This document shows, piece by piece, positions 55,210-64,000 of a stretch of DNA of 64,000 nt. Source of the DNA: Alteromonas sp. M12. Lineage in GTDB: Bacteria; Pseudomonadota; Gammaproteobacteria; Enterobacterales; Alteromonadaceae. Both the position numbers and the translations under genes were made by a program. Location of the stretch: the NCBI RefSeq assembly GCF_037478005.1, contig NZ_CP144164.1:3100001-3164000 (forward strand), written 5' to 3'. The notes below the pieces were generated by a model that saw only the letters and a program-made list of their open reading frames with translations, searched no databases and was not told the DNA's origin. Each line of letters starts with the position of its first letter. The stretch's first letter is position 1.

Positions 55210-56349
55210 TTAAAAGTATGACTTGACCAATTGAATAAGTTTATAAGTTCTAATGCTAGTTTGTTGATAACTAAACATATTTAATGCTTTTTCTGCATTC
55301 GTATTCGCCTGCTTCTCAGTTAATTGAAACTCACCTATATTAGAGCCTGAATTCAAATCATTAATAGAATAAAATACGTATCCTCTATGTTTGAAAAAGT
55401 TAAATGCAGGACATTTTTCGTTTAAAAAAACAGTACAACCAGTTAAAAGTCCAATCCAAATATTCCCCATAGCTTGCTGTCTGATGTGATTCATTACCAT
55501 GTACTTAGATCGTGCAATTAAATTAACGTATTGGCCAAACTCAAAAAACTCATCAATGATTTCAAAGTTATTAGCGAGCACTGTTTCAGCTGCATCTTTT
55601 ATTTCATTTTTATAATTATCGAACCCATAAGACATAGGAATATAATGAACGAGGCTTCTTAGAGATTTGTTTTTAGTAGCAATAGATAAATAATCTAGGT
55701 GATTATTAGTGATAGTAGAACTATTTCCTAACCAAAGGCTATCAGTTTTAACTATACAATCTTTGGCTTTAACTACTTTTTTCATTGGATAATCAAATCC
55801 GTAGCGCCATTCGATATATTGAAGATGCTGAGTAAACGAGTGCTTAGCTTGAATTATTTCGAATTCCTCTTCAAAAACTGGACAAAACAAATTAATTTTT
55901 AAAATAGCTTGAATTTTATTGTTTGAAACTGTGTACTTATTTGAAGGGTTACCATCGACTAGCCGTAATTTCGAATATAATTGTTTGGACTTTGTTTCAA
56001 GTAGATCAGAAAAGTCATCATACATTAAGTCTAAATAATCAAACCCCCAGCCTTTCCACATAATGACTGTAGATCCTTGTGTCATTAAATTTATTATGTT
56101 GGCATGCAAAGGAGTTAAACAATGCACGACAAGTAAATCAAAAGCTTCTAACTTTCTGGCGACAGTTAATTGTTCACTAACTTCAAAATTAATGTACTTA
56201 TTTAAACTCGAGTTACAAATAGGGATTTCAGCCATTTTTTCATCTTGCTTTTCAAGAAAAAAAATATGTTCATCCAATTCAACCTCATTAAATAAGTTGA
56301 TAACATTGTCGATGTGTTTATGGTTAACAGCAAGGTGTGCAATTCTCAT
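55210..56349 (-). CDS. GT56-type glycosyltransferase (WecF/RffT-like)
   Basis: 379 residues. Motifs of the Fuc4NAc transferase family: WKGWGFDYLDLMYDD, WLGNSSTITNNHLDYL, HYIPMSYGFDNYKNEI and NHIRQQAMGNIWIGLLTGC. The reference enzyme moves dTDP-4-acetamido-4,6-dideoxygalactose in enterobacterial common antigen. Its presence beside a VioA-like aminotransferase and acyltransferase supports a dTDP-4-amino-sugar donor. Confidence 0.78.
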   Translation of the reverse strand: MRIAHLAVNHKHIDNVINLFNEVELDEHIFFLEKQDEKMAEIPICNSSLNKYINFEVSEQLTVARKLEAFDLLVVHCLTPLHANIINLMTQGSTVIMWKGWGFDYLDLMYDDFSDLLETKSKQLYSKLRLVDGNPSNKYTVSNNKIQAILKINLFCPVFEEEFEIIQAKHSFTQHLQYIEWRYGFDYPMKKVVKAKDCIVKTDSLWLGNSSTITNNHLDYLSIATKNKSLRSLVHYIPMSYGFDNYKNEIKDAAETVLANNFEIIDEFFEFGQYVNLIARSKYMVMNHIRQQAMGNIWIGLLTGCTVFLNEKCPAFNFFKHRGYVFYSINDLNSGSNIGEFQLTEKQANTNAEKALNMFSYQQTSIRTYKLIQLVKSYF

Positions 56350-56425
56350 GTTACTTTCTTATTTACGTTAATTAAAAAAACATTTTCATTACAAATGAAC
56401 ATTTGGGAAAATCTCACACACTAAC

Positions 56426-57193
56426 TTAACTATCTAAGCTTCTAACCATAAAAATTTTCTCTTCTTCAATAAAACCGAATTTGTTTTTTTTCTGAGGATA
56501 TAATCTATCACTAGACTTCCAGTCGAAAACTTGAACATCAAAACCTGCCTCTCGCAATTTATTTGGGTAATCTTGCCCATATAATCTTACATGGTCTTCC
56601 TGTCCAAAAGCATGTAAACGCCCCTCTTCGGTATTTATACTCAGATCTTCGTATGTGTGTTCGCTGTTTAGTGAAATAGGTACCTGGAGAATTGCAGCGC
56701 CAGTGTTATTTTTTAATACACGCTTAAGTTCATTTAACGCTTTTTTATCATCAGGAATATGCTCTAATATATGATTCGCGATAATCAAATCAAAATGTTC
56801 ATCTGGGAAAGGAATGTCAGTCATATCAATTGTCATATCAACATTTTTTGCGTTTAAATCAGCTGTTATGTAATTTGAAAATATACTCTTTAATTTACGC
56901 CTTAATACGGTTTCTGGTGCAAAGTGAAGAACCTTTATATTGTCACTTAAAAGAGATGGCTGAAGCTTTAAAAACATATAAATTAATCTTTCTCTATCTA
57001 GACAACCGCAGATAAAACATCGCGCATTATCTCTTCTACCACCGCCAACAACTTGCTTTTCATACATGACTGGCAAATCGAAGCCATAGGGCTTAAAACT
57101 ACCCATATAAAAATTACACATGGGACATTTATGTTTAAAACCACTCACTTCTTTCCAGCGTTTTAAACGCCTTATTAACCTCGCGAATTCCAC
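56426..57193 (-). CDS. SAM methyltransferase with N-terminal zinc-ribbon-like segment
   Basis: 255 residues, GTG start with GAGG upstream. CPMC (~22-25) and CFICGC (~60-65) could form a metal site. Then a methyltransf_11 domain: KVLHFAPE, DLIIANHILEHIPDDKKALN and RVLKNNTGAAILQVP. This CxxC plus methyltransferase layout recurs in glycan clusters. Acceptor unknown. Confidence 0.8.
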   Translation of the reverse strand: MEFARLIRRLKRWKEVSGFKHKCPMCNFYMGSFKPYGFDLPVMYEKQVVGGGRRDNARCFICGCLDRERLIYMFLKLQPSLLSDNIKVLHFAPETVLRRKLKSIFSNYITADLNAKNVDMTIDMTDIPFPDEHFDLIIANHILEHIPDDKKALNELKRVLKNNTGAAILQVPISLNSEHTYEDLSINTEEGRLHAFGQEDHVRLYGQDYPNKLREAGFDVQVFDWKSSDRLYPQKKNKFGFIEEEKIFMVRSLDS

Positions 57194-57309
57194 TACTTTC
57201 CCTCAAAATGCCCATTCTTTTTAGAATAAACTTTGTTTATAAACAACTTATCGACCAATTTGTTAAATCAGTTAATTTATATGTTCAGCTAAAAAATAAA
57301 TTGAATTCA

Positions 57310-58344
57310 CTATTTTCTAAAAAAATGTATGACACGTCTAAAGTCAAAGGCGATTGCTTGCTTCAACAGATCAAATCCGAAATTGCGGCTTTTTTTCAAC
57401 CCATCAACTCCAAATAACTTTACAAACAGCATTACTCCCAGAAGTCCATTTCGCCAAGCTTGCCGACGAAACATATCTAATAATAACCATTCTACCTGTT
57501 GTTGGTTGTATCTAGAGTTAGGTAATGCTCTCAAAATCGTTTGCATAATAGTTGCAGAACGTTTTAAGTAGGTTAAATTAAAATCGAGATTTAATGTCTC
57601 AGCCGGATATACTAACATTCTTGCAATATCTGCGGTTTCTGCTTTGCAATCAAAGACCGTTAATTGATATTGAACAATTTCTAAACATCCCTGATTTTGA
57701 CGGTATTTTTGAGCGATAGTCTCTTGACCACTATGCTCACGGTATGTCATCAATGGTTCCTCAACTAACCCGATTTTTCCAAATTTTGACAACTCTACCC
57801 AAAAAAGGTAATCGCTAGCACCTGATATCCAAGTTCGAAACTTAATATTATTTTTACGACAAATATCAGCCCTAAACATACTGCCTGGATTTAAGATGTG
57901 GTTATAAAACAATAAATACTCTGGATTCAAGTAATGCTTAGGAACTGCAATAAGCTTTCTATTTTGACTACTTTGCTTATAAAAGTGACAGGTACAATTA
58001 ACATACTCAGGGTGGGTATCTAAAAACTTTAGTTGCTGCGCAATGCGCATAGGTTCTGCTATATCATCAGCATCCATCCAAGCTGCAAGATCTGTTTCGC
58101 AAAGTTGAAGTAATTTATTTCGGCTTGCAATGATACCTAAATTCGTAGGGTTACAATGCACCTGTACTCTGTTATCTTTTGCTGAAAACTGCCTTGCAAT
58201 ATCTAATGTGTTATCCTTGGAACCGTCATCCAAAACTAAAACAATTAAATTTAGATAGCTCTGCGTCAAAATGGACTCAAGCGCTTCAGTTAAATAGTTT
58301 TCGACATTAAAACAAGGGATTAGAACAGAAATAGGAACTGACAT
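57310..58344 (-). CDS. glycosyltransferase family 2
   Basis: 344 residues. GT-A fold: PISVLIPCFNVENYLTEALE, VLDDGSKDNTLDIA, NLGIIASRNKLLQ and the metal-binding WMDADDIAEPMRI. Inverting transferase using a nucleotide sugar; substrate unknown. C-terminal helical segment is amphipathic, fitting membrane contact. Confidence 0.9.
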   Translation of the reverse strand: MSVPISVLIPCFNVENYLTEALESILTQSYLNLIVLVLDDGSKDNTLDIARQFSAKDNRVQVHCNPTNLGIIASRNKLLQLCETDLAAWMDADDIAEPMRIAQQLKFLDTHPEYVNCTCHFYKQSSQNRKLIAVPKHYLNPEYLLFYNHILNPGSMFRADICRKNNIKFRTWISGASDYLFWVELSKFGKIGLVEEPLMTYREHSGQETIAQKYRQNQGCLEIVQYQLTVFDCKAETADIARMLVYPAETLNLDFNLTYLKRSATIMQTILRALPNSRYNQQQVEWLLLDMFRRQAWRNGLLGVMLFVKLFGVDGLKKSRNFGFDLLKQAIAFDFRRVIHFFRK

Positions 58345-58416
58345 AAATTATTTTTCAGCATGAATTAACAAAGCAAACTCATGTCCTTGTGCAAGTGCTG
58401 TCATTAAAATAAGGTA

Positions 58417-59643
58417 TTAATTTATACAATTTTTTTCCCTCAGCAATTTTTCATAAAATGAAATTGTCTTCATTACAAAATCCTCATTGGAGAAAGACTC
58501 TAAGGCAACATTTCTGCTTTTATTACTTTCTTTCTCTAAACCTTCGAAACTAAGATGGGTAATAACATTATATAACTCCTGCCAATTTCCCGTCTTAACC
58601 AAATGACCATTACATCCATTGGTTATCATCTCTACAATACCCCCAGTAGCATAACCGTACACTGGAGTTCCTGCTGCTAAGGACTCCAAAACAACCAGTG
58701 GAAAGTTGTCAGCCTTACTGCAATTCAAAAAAATATCTGCTGCATTATAGTATTTATTTAGTTGCTCAACCTTTTTTTCATAACCAGCGAAAGTACAATT
58801 TAAACCATCAAAATGATGTTTGTCCTTTTTTGTAACTTTACCAACAACAATAACTTGAATATTTTCTCCTAAGCTATGTAAAATTTTTAATGCGTCATCA
58901 GTACCTTTGATTGGACTATTAATTTGGAACGCGATAATTAACAGTGTTAACTTATGCGGATCTAAGCCTAATGATTTTTTAACTTCATGTTTATCCATAG
59001 GATAAAAGCTTTTAGTATCAACGCCATTATTAATTACGACGATTTTATCTGTATCAATTACGCTCTCGTGGGCTTGATTTTTCAAATACTCCGAGGGAGA
59101 AATGATGTGTATTTTTTTGCTGTGTAACCAACGTTTTAGTGTTAAGTGAAAACTGGTTAAATCATACTTTCCCTCTAATGGCCAAACCGAATGTTGTGGG
59201 CAGTTTCCACAATCCGATTGAAAACGAACACAACCTAAAGGATATACACAACCACCGGTAAAAGGAGAAAAATCATGCATTGTCCAAACAACAGGGAAAT
59301 GGTTAGTAAGAAGCCCTATACTAATTGGCGAAAGTGCTGTTGTCGTATCATGAATATGAACTATATCTATTTCTAAACGCGTCAATTCAGATTTAAGATA
59401 AAGATATTCCAACGGAACGCTTTCTTGAAGACCAACACTTTGAAATCTATATTTAAGCCATTTAAAGAGCTTTTCATGGGGACCAAATAAATTACTTTGA
59501 TTAGTCTCATAACCATGTTCACTATCTCTTCGAAAGTGATGGCAGAAATGTCCATTTTGTCTCAACAAATTAGCTAAAGTAGTCGCAACTTTACTACCAC
59601 CTCCGCCGAGGTTAGCGGCTTTAGAAATTATAGCTATTCTCAT
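58417..59643 (-). CDS. glycosyltransferase family 4
   Basis: 408 residues. GT-B fold with N-terminal GGGGSKVATTLANLLR, the Cys-rich GGCVYPLGCVRFQSDCGNCP loop seen in a GT4 subgroup, and C-terminal SPIKGTDDALKIL, FLNCSKADNFPLVVLESLAA, GTPVYGYATGGIVE with the conserved Glu pair region. Retaining transferase; substrate unknown. Starts 9 bp after the HAD gene. Confidence 0.88.
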   Translation of the reverse strand: MRIAIISKAANLGGGGSKVATTLANLLRQNGHFCHHFRRDSEHGYETNQSNLFGPHEKLFKWLKYRFQSVGLQESVPLEYLYLKSELTRLEIDIVHIHDTTTALSPISIGLLTNHFPVVWTMHDFSPFTGGCVYPLGCVRFQSDCGNCPQHSVWPLEGKYDLTSFHLTLKRWLHSKKIHIISPSEYLKNQAHESVIDTDKIVVINNGVDTKSFYPMDKHEVKKSLGLDPHKLTLLIIAFQINSPIKGTDDALKILHSLGENIQVIVVGKVTKKDKHHFDGLNCTFAGYEKKVEQLNKYYNAADIFLNCSKADNFPLVVLESLAAGTPVYGYATGGIVEMITNGCNGHLVKTGNWQELYNVITHLSFEGLEKESNKSRNVALESFSNEDFVMKTISFYEKLLREKNCIN

Positions 59644-59651
59644 AAAAGCCT

Positions 59652-61949
59652 CTACAGACTTAAAATATTGATCGAATCGCTGTTATATTTTTGCGATAGC
59701 TTAAATATGTTTTTCGCAATTTCATCTTTAAATCTCATTGAACAAATTACAATATTTTGACAGTTTGATTTTATAGCTTGCTCTAGCGATATCACTGGGT
59801 ATCCAAGAAATTCATAACTTCCCGATACTTCTGCTTTTCGATCAATTACCATCTCAACATTTAGTGAATGTTTATCTATATAGTGATGCAATTTTTCAAA
59901 AAATTCTCCTGCACCGTATATACTAAAGCTTTGCCACTGGTTTTGATTGATTAGTTCATATAATTCTGCGACGTCGTTGTCAGTATTCTTTGCCATTAAG
60001 CCATACTGCTTTTGCATAAACTTGTCTGACAACAAATTCAATATTGCTTGTGGCCAATGAATTTTTCCAATTTTCCATCTCGTGTAACGAGTAAATTCTA
60101 AAAAGGTATTTTCAAAACCAAAATCTTGCACTTGTTCGAGTTGATTTTCACAAATAACTGTATAAGTGAAGTCTGAACCAAAATTATCTTGATGATACAC
60201 TCGTGTAAAAAGCTTTGCTTCTTCTATAGTTGGAAATTGAACATACCGTAATAATATGCAATTTACATCGGCTAAATTAATGTCTCCAAAGCCCAATTCA
60301 TGGTGCTGATTAAAATATTCATGCGCACCTTGCATAAAAGCTTTTACGATAGTTGAATTACCATCTAGCTTAGGTGCTAACATAAGCTTACCATCATCAC
60401 TATATGCCAATGTAGTACCACAATCCCCAACTAGAAAAGCCTCTACGCATTCAGGTGTTCGCGCTAATAACTTCGCGGCCTGATTTGTTTCGGTAAAAGT
60501 GTTAATAAAGCTTGAGTATGTTGTTGTTGATGTGTATCGATATATTCTTTTAGATGCATAGAACAATAAATTGGCAGAACAAGGTCGTCCAAATATTTGC
60601 TGAATTTGATATTGAATTGTCCCACCATTACCTAAATCTACTACTGTGCACTTCTCATAGGGAGTAACAATGTTTGTCTCATAATAGTTGATAAAATTCG
60701 ATTTTTGAGCGCTTATATAATTCTTTATTTTCTTTATATTACTAGCGGCTAATTCGGTAAGACATTTGAGTACACTTCGACCATTATAAAACAGCCCATC
60801 AGATCTTTTTACTAAACTATTATGGAATTTGGAGTAAATATCATCCGGTTTAAGATGAAAATCACAATAAAAATCTGCAACCGTATAACCCCTAGGAATT
60901 ATAAGTAGATTAATAAGATCGACTAACCAGTTCTTTGATGTAACGTCTATAGAGGGCCAAAATGTTGATTTACGTGATGCAAACAGTTTTTTGACAGTTA
61001 TATGGCTGATGTTTCGTTGCGACAACCTTTGTTCAATTAAAGGAACATATACTTCTGCTTCGCGCATCAAACAAAGGATAGTATGACTATTCGCACTAAT
61101 GGTTTTATCAATGACCCAATCTGAAAAGGCTAAAAGAGCAGGCCCCCAAACAAACGCGCCAATGTCAAAAGCAACAGGTTCTGCCAGTACATATTTATTT
61201 CCACAATGGTTTGTAATAGATAAATGTCGAGCCGCATTAAAATCTAATGAACCGGGTGAACATAATTGTTCGGTATCAAAAATCTGTTTGCTATTTAGAG
61301 CGCCTGCCACATGAATAGCCCGTCCTCCAATTTTATGAGGTACTTCAAAATCCGACTTTAGATTGTCCCCTACATGTAACCATTCAGAATACTCCAAACT
61401 AAGTTGCTCTTTTACGTAATGAAACAATTGCCCTGATGCTTTATTTTTTTTATATTCTGATGATACGTATAGTGGGATATCGCAAATCCACTTGTTTTGA
61501 TCAAAAAATGTTGTATGAATCTGCTCTTTACTAAGATACATATCAGACAAAAATAAAACCTGAATCCCTTGGGCTTTTAACTCAGTTATTAGATTCAACA
61601 GGGGCTCAAATAAAAAACCGTATAGAGTTTCAGTCTCTAATTCACTTTTCAGTAATGCCGCTTTAATTGATTGCGAAAAAGGCATGTAATCATATATTTC
61701 TTCTAGTGAGACTTCTTTACCAGGAGCGTTGTATTTCGCTTCTTTTTCTGCAGAGATCCTTAACTCTTCAAACTCATTTTTACTTAACGCTAATCCAATA
61801 CTGTCGTTAACTTTTGCATAGCTCAATGCAAAGATGTCAGAAGGTTTAGATACCTTTCGATAAATTAACGTATCAAACAAATCAAAAGACACTACTTTAA
61901 TATCATGTTGTTTGATATGAGACTTAATGTTAAAGATTAATACAGACAT
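59652..61949 (-). CDS. HAD-like / Rossmann fusion protein of glycan clusters
   Basis: 765 residues. HAD fold at 18-215: motif I SFDLFDTLIYRK (nucleophile Asp23, but Phe25 instead of the +2 Asp), motif II FLSDMYLSK, and GDNLKSD for motif IV. A long middle region (~260-650) is of unknown type, with WGPALLAFSDWV. The C-terminus (~670-765) is Rossmann-like (SIYGAGEFFEKLHHYI, VIDRKAEVSGSYEFLGYPVI). The missing +2 Asp argues against a classical phosphatase. Seen widely in polysaccharide loci; function unassigned. Confidence 0.75.
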   Translation of the reverse strand: MSVLIFNIKSHIKQHDIKVVSFDLFDTLIYRKVSKPSDIFALSYAKVNDSIGLALSKNEFEELRISAEKEAKYNAPGKEVSLEEIYDYMPFSQSIKAALLKSELETETLYGFLFEPLLNLITELKAQGIQVLFLSDMYLSKEQIHTTFFDQNKWICDIPLYVSSEYKKNKASGQLFHYVKEQLSLEYSEWLHVGDNLKSDFEVPHKIGGRAIHVAGALNSKQIFDTEQLCSPGSLDFNAARHLSITNHCGNKYVLAEPVAFDIGAFVWGPALLAFSDWVIDKTISANSHTILCLMREAEVYVPLIEQRLSQRNISHITVKKLFASRKSTFWPSIDVTSKNWLVDLINLLIIPRGYTVADFYCDFHLKPDDIYSKFHNSLVKRSDGLFYNGRSVLKCLTELAASNIKKIKNYISAQKSNFINYYETNIVTPYEKCTVVDLGNGGTIQYQIQQIFGRPCSANLLFYASKRIYRYTSTTTYSSFINTFTETNQAAKLLARTPECVEAFLVGDCGTTLAYSDDGKLMLAPKLDGNSTIVKAFMQGAHEYFNQHHELGFGDINLADVNCILLRYVQFPTIEEAKLFTRVYHQDNFGSDFTYTVICENQLEQVQDFGFENTFLEFTRYTRWKIGKIHWPQAILNLLSDKFMQKQYGLMAKNTDNDVAELYELINQNQWQSFSIYGAGEFFEKLHHYIDKHSLNVEMVIDRKAEVSGSYEFLGYPVISLEQAIKSNCQNIVICSMRFKDEIAKNIFKLSQKYNSDSINILSL

Positions 61950-61997
61950 AAACTGCCTCTTTGAAGTAGTGTGAATAATAAAAATCAGAGTTAAATA

Positions 61998-63494
61998 TCA
62001 ACATTGCTCGGCCAATAACTTTGATGCTTCTTCAAAAATAACGGCTGAACTATTTCCAATATTTTTAGGCTCATAGAGTTTTCCAAGCAGGTTCTGCCTT
62101 TGCTCTCCATATTGATCTTGATTTAATGAATCTATGATACTTGCATATAAACTTTGAATATCTGTAGGTTTCATGCCGGGGGTATTTTCATCAAAATCTA
62201 ACATAAAATCACCGTGACGTTTTACGTATTCTAATTTGTCATAAACAAAAAATACGATTGGTTTATCTAAAAGCAGATAGTCAAAATAGATCGATGAATA
62301 ATCTGTAATTAGTAATGATGACATGGCTAGGAGCGGATAAATATCATTCGTACTGGGATAAAAAACAATATTGTGTTGATAGTTCGAAGTAAATTGATAA
62401 TCATCGTTTTCCATTGAATCAAAAAATGATTCAGGCCGGATGAACGGATGCATTTTCAACACTATATTCAAATTATTTTGCTGAGCAAACGAATTCAATT
62501 CATCTAAATTAATCGGATTATTTTCAAATGAATCTCCGCGCCAAGTCGGCATGTAGATAACCAGTTTGTTGCTTGATGTTTTTGCCCATTCAAAAATGCG
62601 TTTTTCCACCATACCCAGATTTTTTTTATCACTATTTTTTTGAAATAAAACATCATTTCTAGGATAACCAGAATTAATAATTTTTTTATAATTAAAAATT
62701 TCAGAAAAAGCATATTCAGTGACAAAGTCAGAAGTCGATATCATTAAATCGTATTCTACGACTTTGTAGTCAGCCATATGACCAATTTTTTTTAGCGGAA
62801 TGCCATGCCATAGTTGAATGGTTTTGGAGCCACTAATAGCACACCGAAGATCTTTAGTGATAGGTGTATGATCTAAAATAGTGAGCTTGGCTCTAAGGCT
62901 ACAGAATATAAATTGCCATGAATGTATATCGATGACGTTAAAACCTAGGGGTTTAAGCAGTACTATTTGTGCTTTATTATCGGTAGCAATAGTTGCTCGT
63001 ATTTTAGGTTGGGCAGAAAAATACAAATAAAGCTGTTTGATATTTAGATCGATAAAATCCTGACTAAGAAACAGCACACTATTATCATGTTGCAGATATT
63101 TTTTAAGGTACCGCTGCAATACTAAGTGTATTTGCGGTAAAACATTATTCTTTGTCTTATCCCACCAAAGCTTGAACGCTGAAATTTTGCTAAAAACACC
63201 ATTATAAATAACCAATTGACGTTTTGATTTCGCTACGCCTACGCCACCTAACCCTTTGTATATTTCCAGACCATAGTTAGGTGAGATAATTAAAACTTTA
63301 TCAAACTCCTTGTTTATTAGCTCATCTGGATGGAGGATATCCTTCCCTTGTTTTGTTTTGTCCACAAAGCCTAAAATATTCACATCCAAATGTTGAACAA
63401 GGGACCGTTTAAGCTTTTCTGACATTGGGGTAAACGGAGTAATGTAAACAGATTGCCCAGAGACAAGGCCCAGCTGTTCTATTTCTAATGACAT
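61998..63494 (-). CDS. CDP-glycerol glycerophosphotransferase family protein (TagB/TagF-like)
   Basis: 498 residues. C-terminal GT-B-like domain with the family signatures [45 protein letters not shown] and [21 protein letters not shown]-terminal ~200 residues are a separate domain. The family transfers glycerol or ribitol phosphate from CDP donors, as in teichoic acid synthesis, and recurs in Gram-negative capsules. Directly follows the cytidylyltransferase gene. Confidence 0.87.
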   Translation of the reverse strand: MSLEIEQLGLVSGQSVYITPFTPMSEKLKRSLVQHLDVNILGFVDKTKQGKDILHPDELINKEFDKVLIISPNYGLEIYKGLGGVGVAKSKRQLVIYNGVFSKISAFKLWWDKTKNNVLPQIHLVLQRYLKKYLQHDNSVLFLSQDFIDLNIKQLYLYFSAQPKIRATIATDNKAQIVLLKPLGFNVIDIHSWQFIFCSLRAKLTILDHTPITKDLRCAISGSKTIQLWHGIPLKKIGHMADYKVVEYDLMISTSDFVTEYAFSEIFNYKKIINSGYPRNDVLFQKNSDKKNLGMVEKRIFEWAKTSSNKLVIYMPTWRGDSFENNPINLDELNSFAQQNNLNIVLKMHPFIRPESFFDSMENDDYQFTSNYQHNIVFYPSTNDIYPLLAMSSLLITDYSSIYFDYLLLDKPIVFFVYDKLEYVKRHGDFMLDFDENTPGMKPTDIQSLYASIIDSLNQDQYGEQRQNLLGKLYEPKNIGNSSAVIFEEASKLLAEQC

Positions 63495-63536
63495 ACTTTA
63501 TCCAAAACTATTTACTCCCCAACACACTTACAATGG

Positions 63537-63995
63537 CTATTCTAGCGCTTTTACAATATCCAATACGCCATCCAACCCTTGTTTAATTTTTTGAATAGCA
63601 GCGCTATCAATTTGTGACAGTACTTTTTTTAGGTCGGTTGTTGAAATACTTGGAGTACGAGGCAAATAAATCACTTCACACAGGGCCTGAAGCTCATCAA
63701 ATTTACCTTCCCAGTCAGCACCAATACCAAACACATCGACATCGTGCTCTTTGATATCCACGGCTTTTTGTGCCCAGTCATTTTCAGGTATCACTAAGTC
63801 AACGCAACGTAATGCACCGACTATTTTTGCTCTTTCTGCATACCCATAAATACATTGTTTACCTTTAAGCAGATTAAATTCATCGGTAGATACCCCGACG
63901 ATGAGCTTATTGCCAAGTTCTTTAAGGCGCTCCAACATATTTACATGACCTATATGAAGGAGGTCAAAGGTGCCATAAGTTAGAATTGTTTTCAC
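63537..63995 (-). CDS. glycerol-3-phosphate cytidylyltransferase-like protein (TagD-like)
   Basis: 152 residues, complete. Nucleotidyltransferase fold with YGTFDLLHIGHVNM (HIGH at 14-17) and RTPSISTTDLKK, as in TagD (RT-x-GISTT). It makes CDP-glycerol or a related CDP-polyol for the neighbour. A C-terminal ~20-residue extension follows the usual end. The ATG is five bases from the window edge, so its promoter and any upstream operon genes are not visible. Confidence 0.88.
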   Translation of the reverse strand: MKTILTYGTFDLLHIGHVNMLERLKELGNKLIVGVSTDEFNLLKGKQCIYGYAERAKIVGALRCVDLVIPENDWAQKAVDIKEHDVDVFGIGADWEGKFDELQALCEVIYLPRTPSISTTDLKKVLSQIDSAAIQKIKQGLDGVLDIVKALE

Positions 63996-64000
63996 CGTAA

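Noticed and set aside
57208..57417. Plus-strand 69-codon frame at the GT2/methyltransferase junction
   Set aside because: Overlaps the GT2 3' end, with AT-rich composition and no ribosome site.

Overview
The window looks like chromosomal DNA of a marine gammaproteobacterium of the order Alteromonadales (Alteromonas, Glaciecola or Paraglaciecola type). This rests on a polar flagellar regulon of the FlrABC/sigma-54 kind, the fadIJ - moxR - Bat gene order, DUF3087 and DUF3379 proteins, and moderate G+C. No rRNA, tRNA, CRISPR array, insertion sequence or prophage was seen.

Layout. 1-1 kb: tail of a CorB/YfjD transporter, a 59-residue hypothetical gene, and sixA. 1.3-9.8 kb: an insulysin-like M16 peptidase, a 1508-residue propeller-PAS-PAS-GGDEF-EAL sensor, then a tiny secreted protein carrying three copies of NKVLKPGGGIGF behind a palindromic promoter, and a small membrane protein. 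9.9-13.5 kb: fadIJ, with a FadR-like operator upstream. 13.7-20.8 kb: moxR, DUF58, DUF4381, two VWA proteins (one with TPRs and a Gln-rich tail) and BatD, packed as one operon. 20.8-26.5 kb: a DUF885 lipoprotein peptidase, an ECF sigma factor with its DUF3379 partner, DUF3087, an exported phosphatase-fold protein, YwbE and a RIO1-like kinase.

26.6-45.7 kb is a flagellar block on the minus strand. In transcription order it reads: a short divergent flagellin, flrA, flrB, flrC, then fliE, F, G, H, I, J, K, L, M, N, O, P, Q, R and flhB. Sigma-54 type GG-N10-GC elements lie upstream of flrB and fliE, matching the tiered hierarchy FlrA > flrBC/fliE. The block stops at flhB: flhA, flhF, flhG, fliA and the chemotaxis genes are not in the window.

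46.0-64 kb: a 1214-residue Maf-type flagellin glycosyltransferase with a duplicated N-terminal module, then 13 convergent, low-G+C glycan genes on the minus strand that run past the window's right edge. They include a CDP-glycerol pair (TagD-like and TagB/F-like), a HAD/Rossmann fusion, GT4, GT2 and GT56 glycosyltransferases, two methyltransferases, WbqC, a NeuD/PglD/VioB-like acyltransferase, a beta-propeller glycosidase-like protein, a sulfotransferase-like protein and a VioA-like sugar aminotransferase. Together with Maf and the odd flagellin they suggest a flagellar (or surface) glycan that may carry a 4-amino-4,6-dideoxysugar, phosphoglycerol and sulfate. The two most unusual items are this flagellin/Maf/glycan island and the triple-repeat secreted peptide beside the c-di-GMP sensor.
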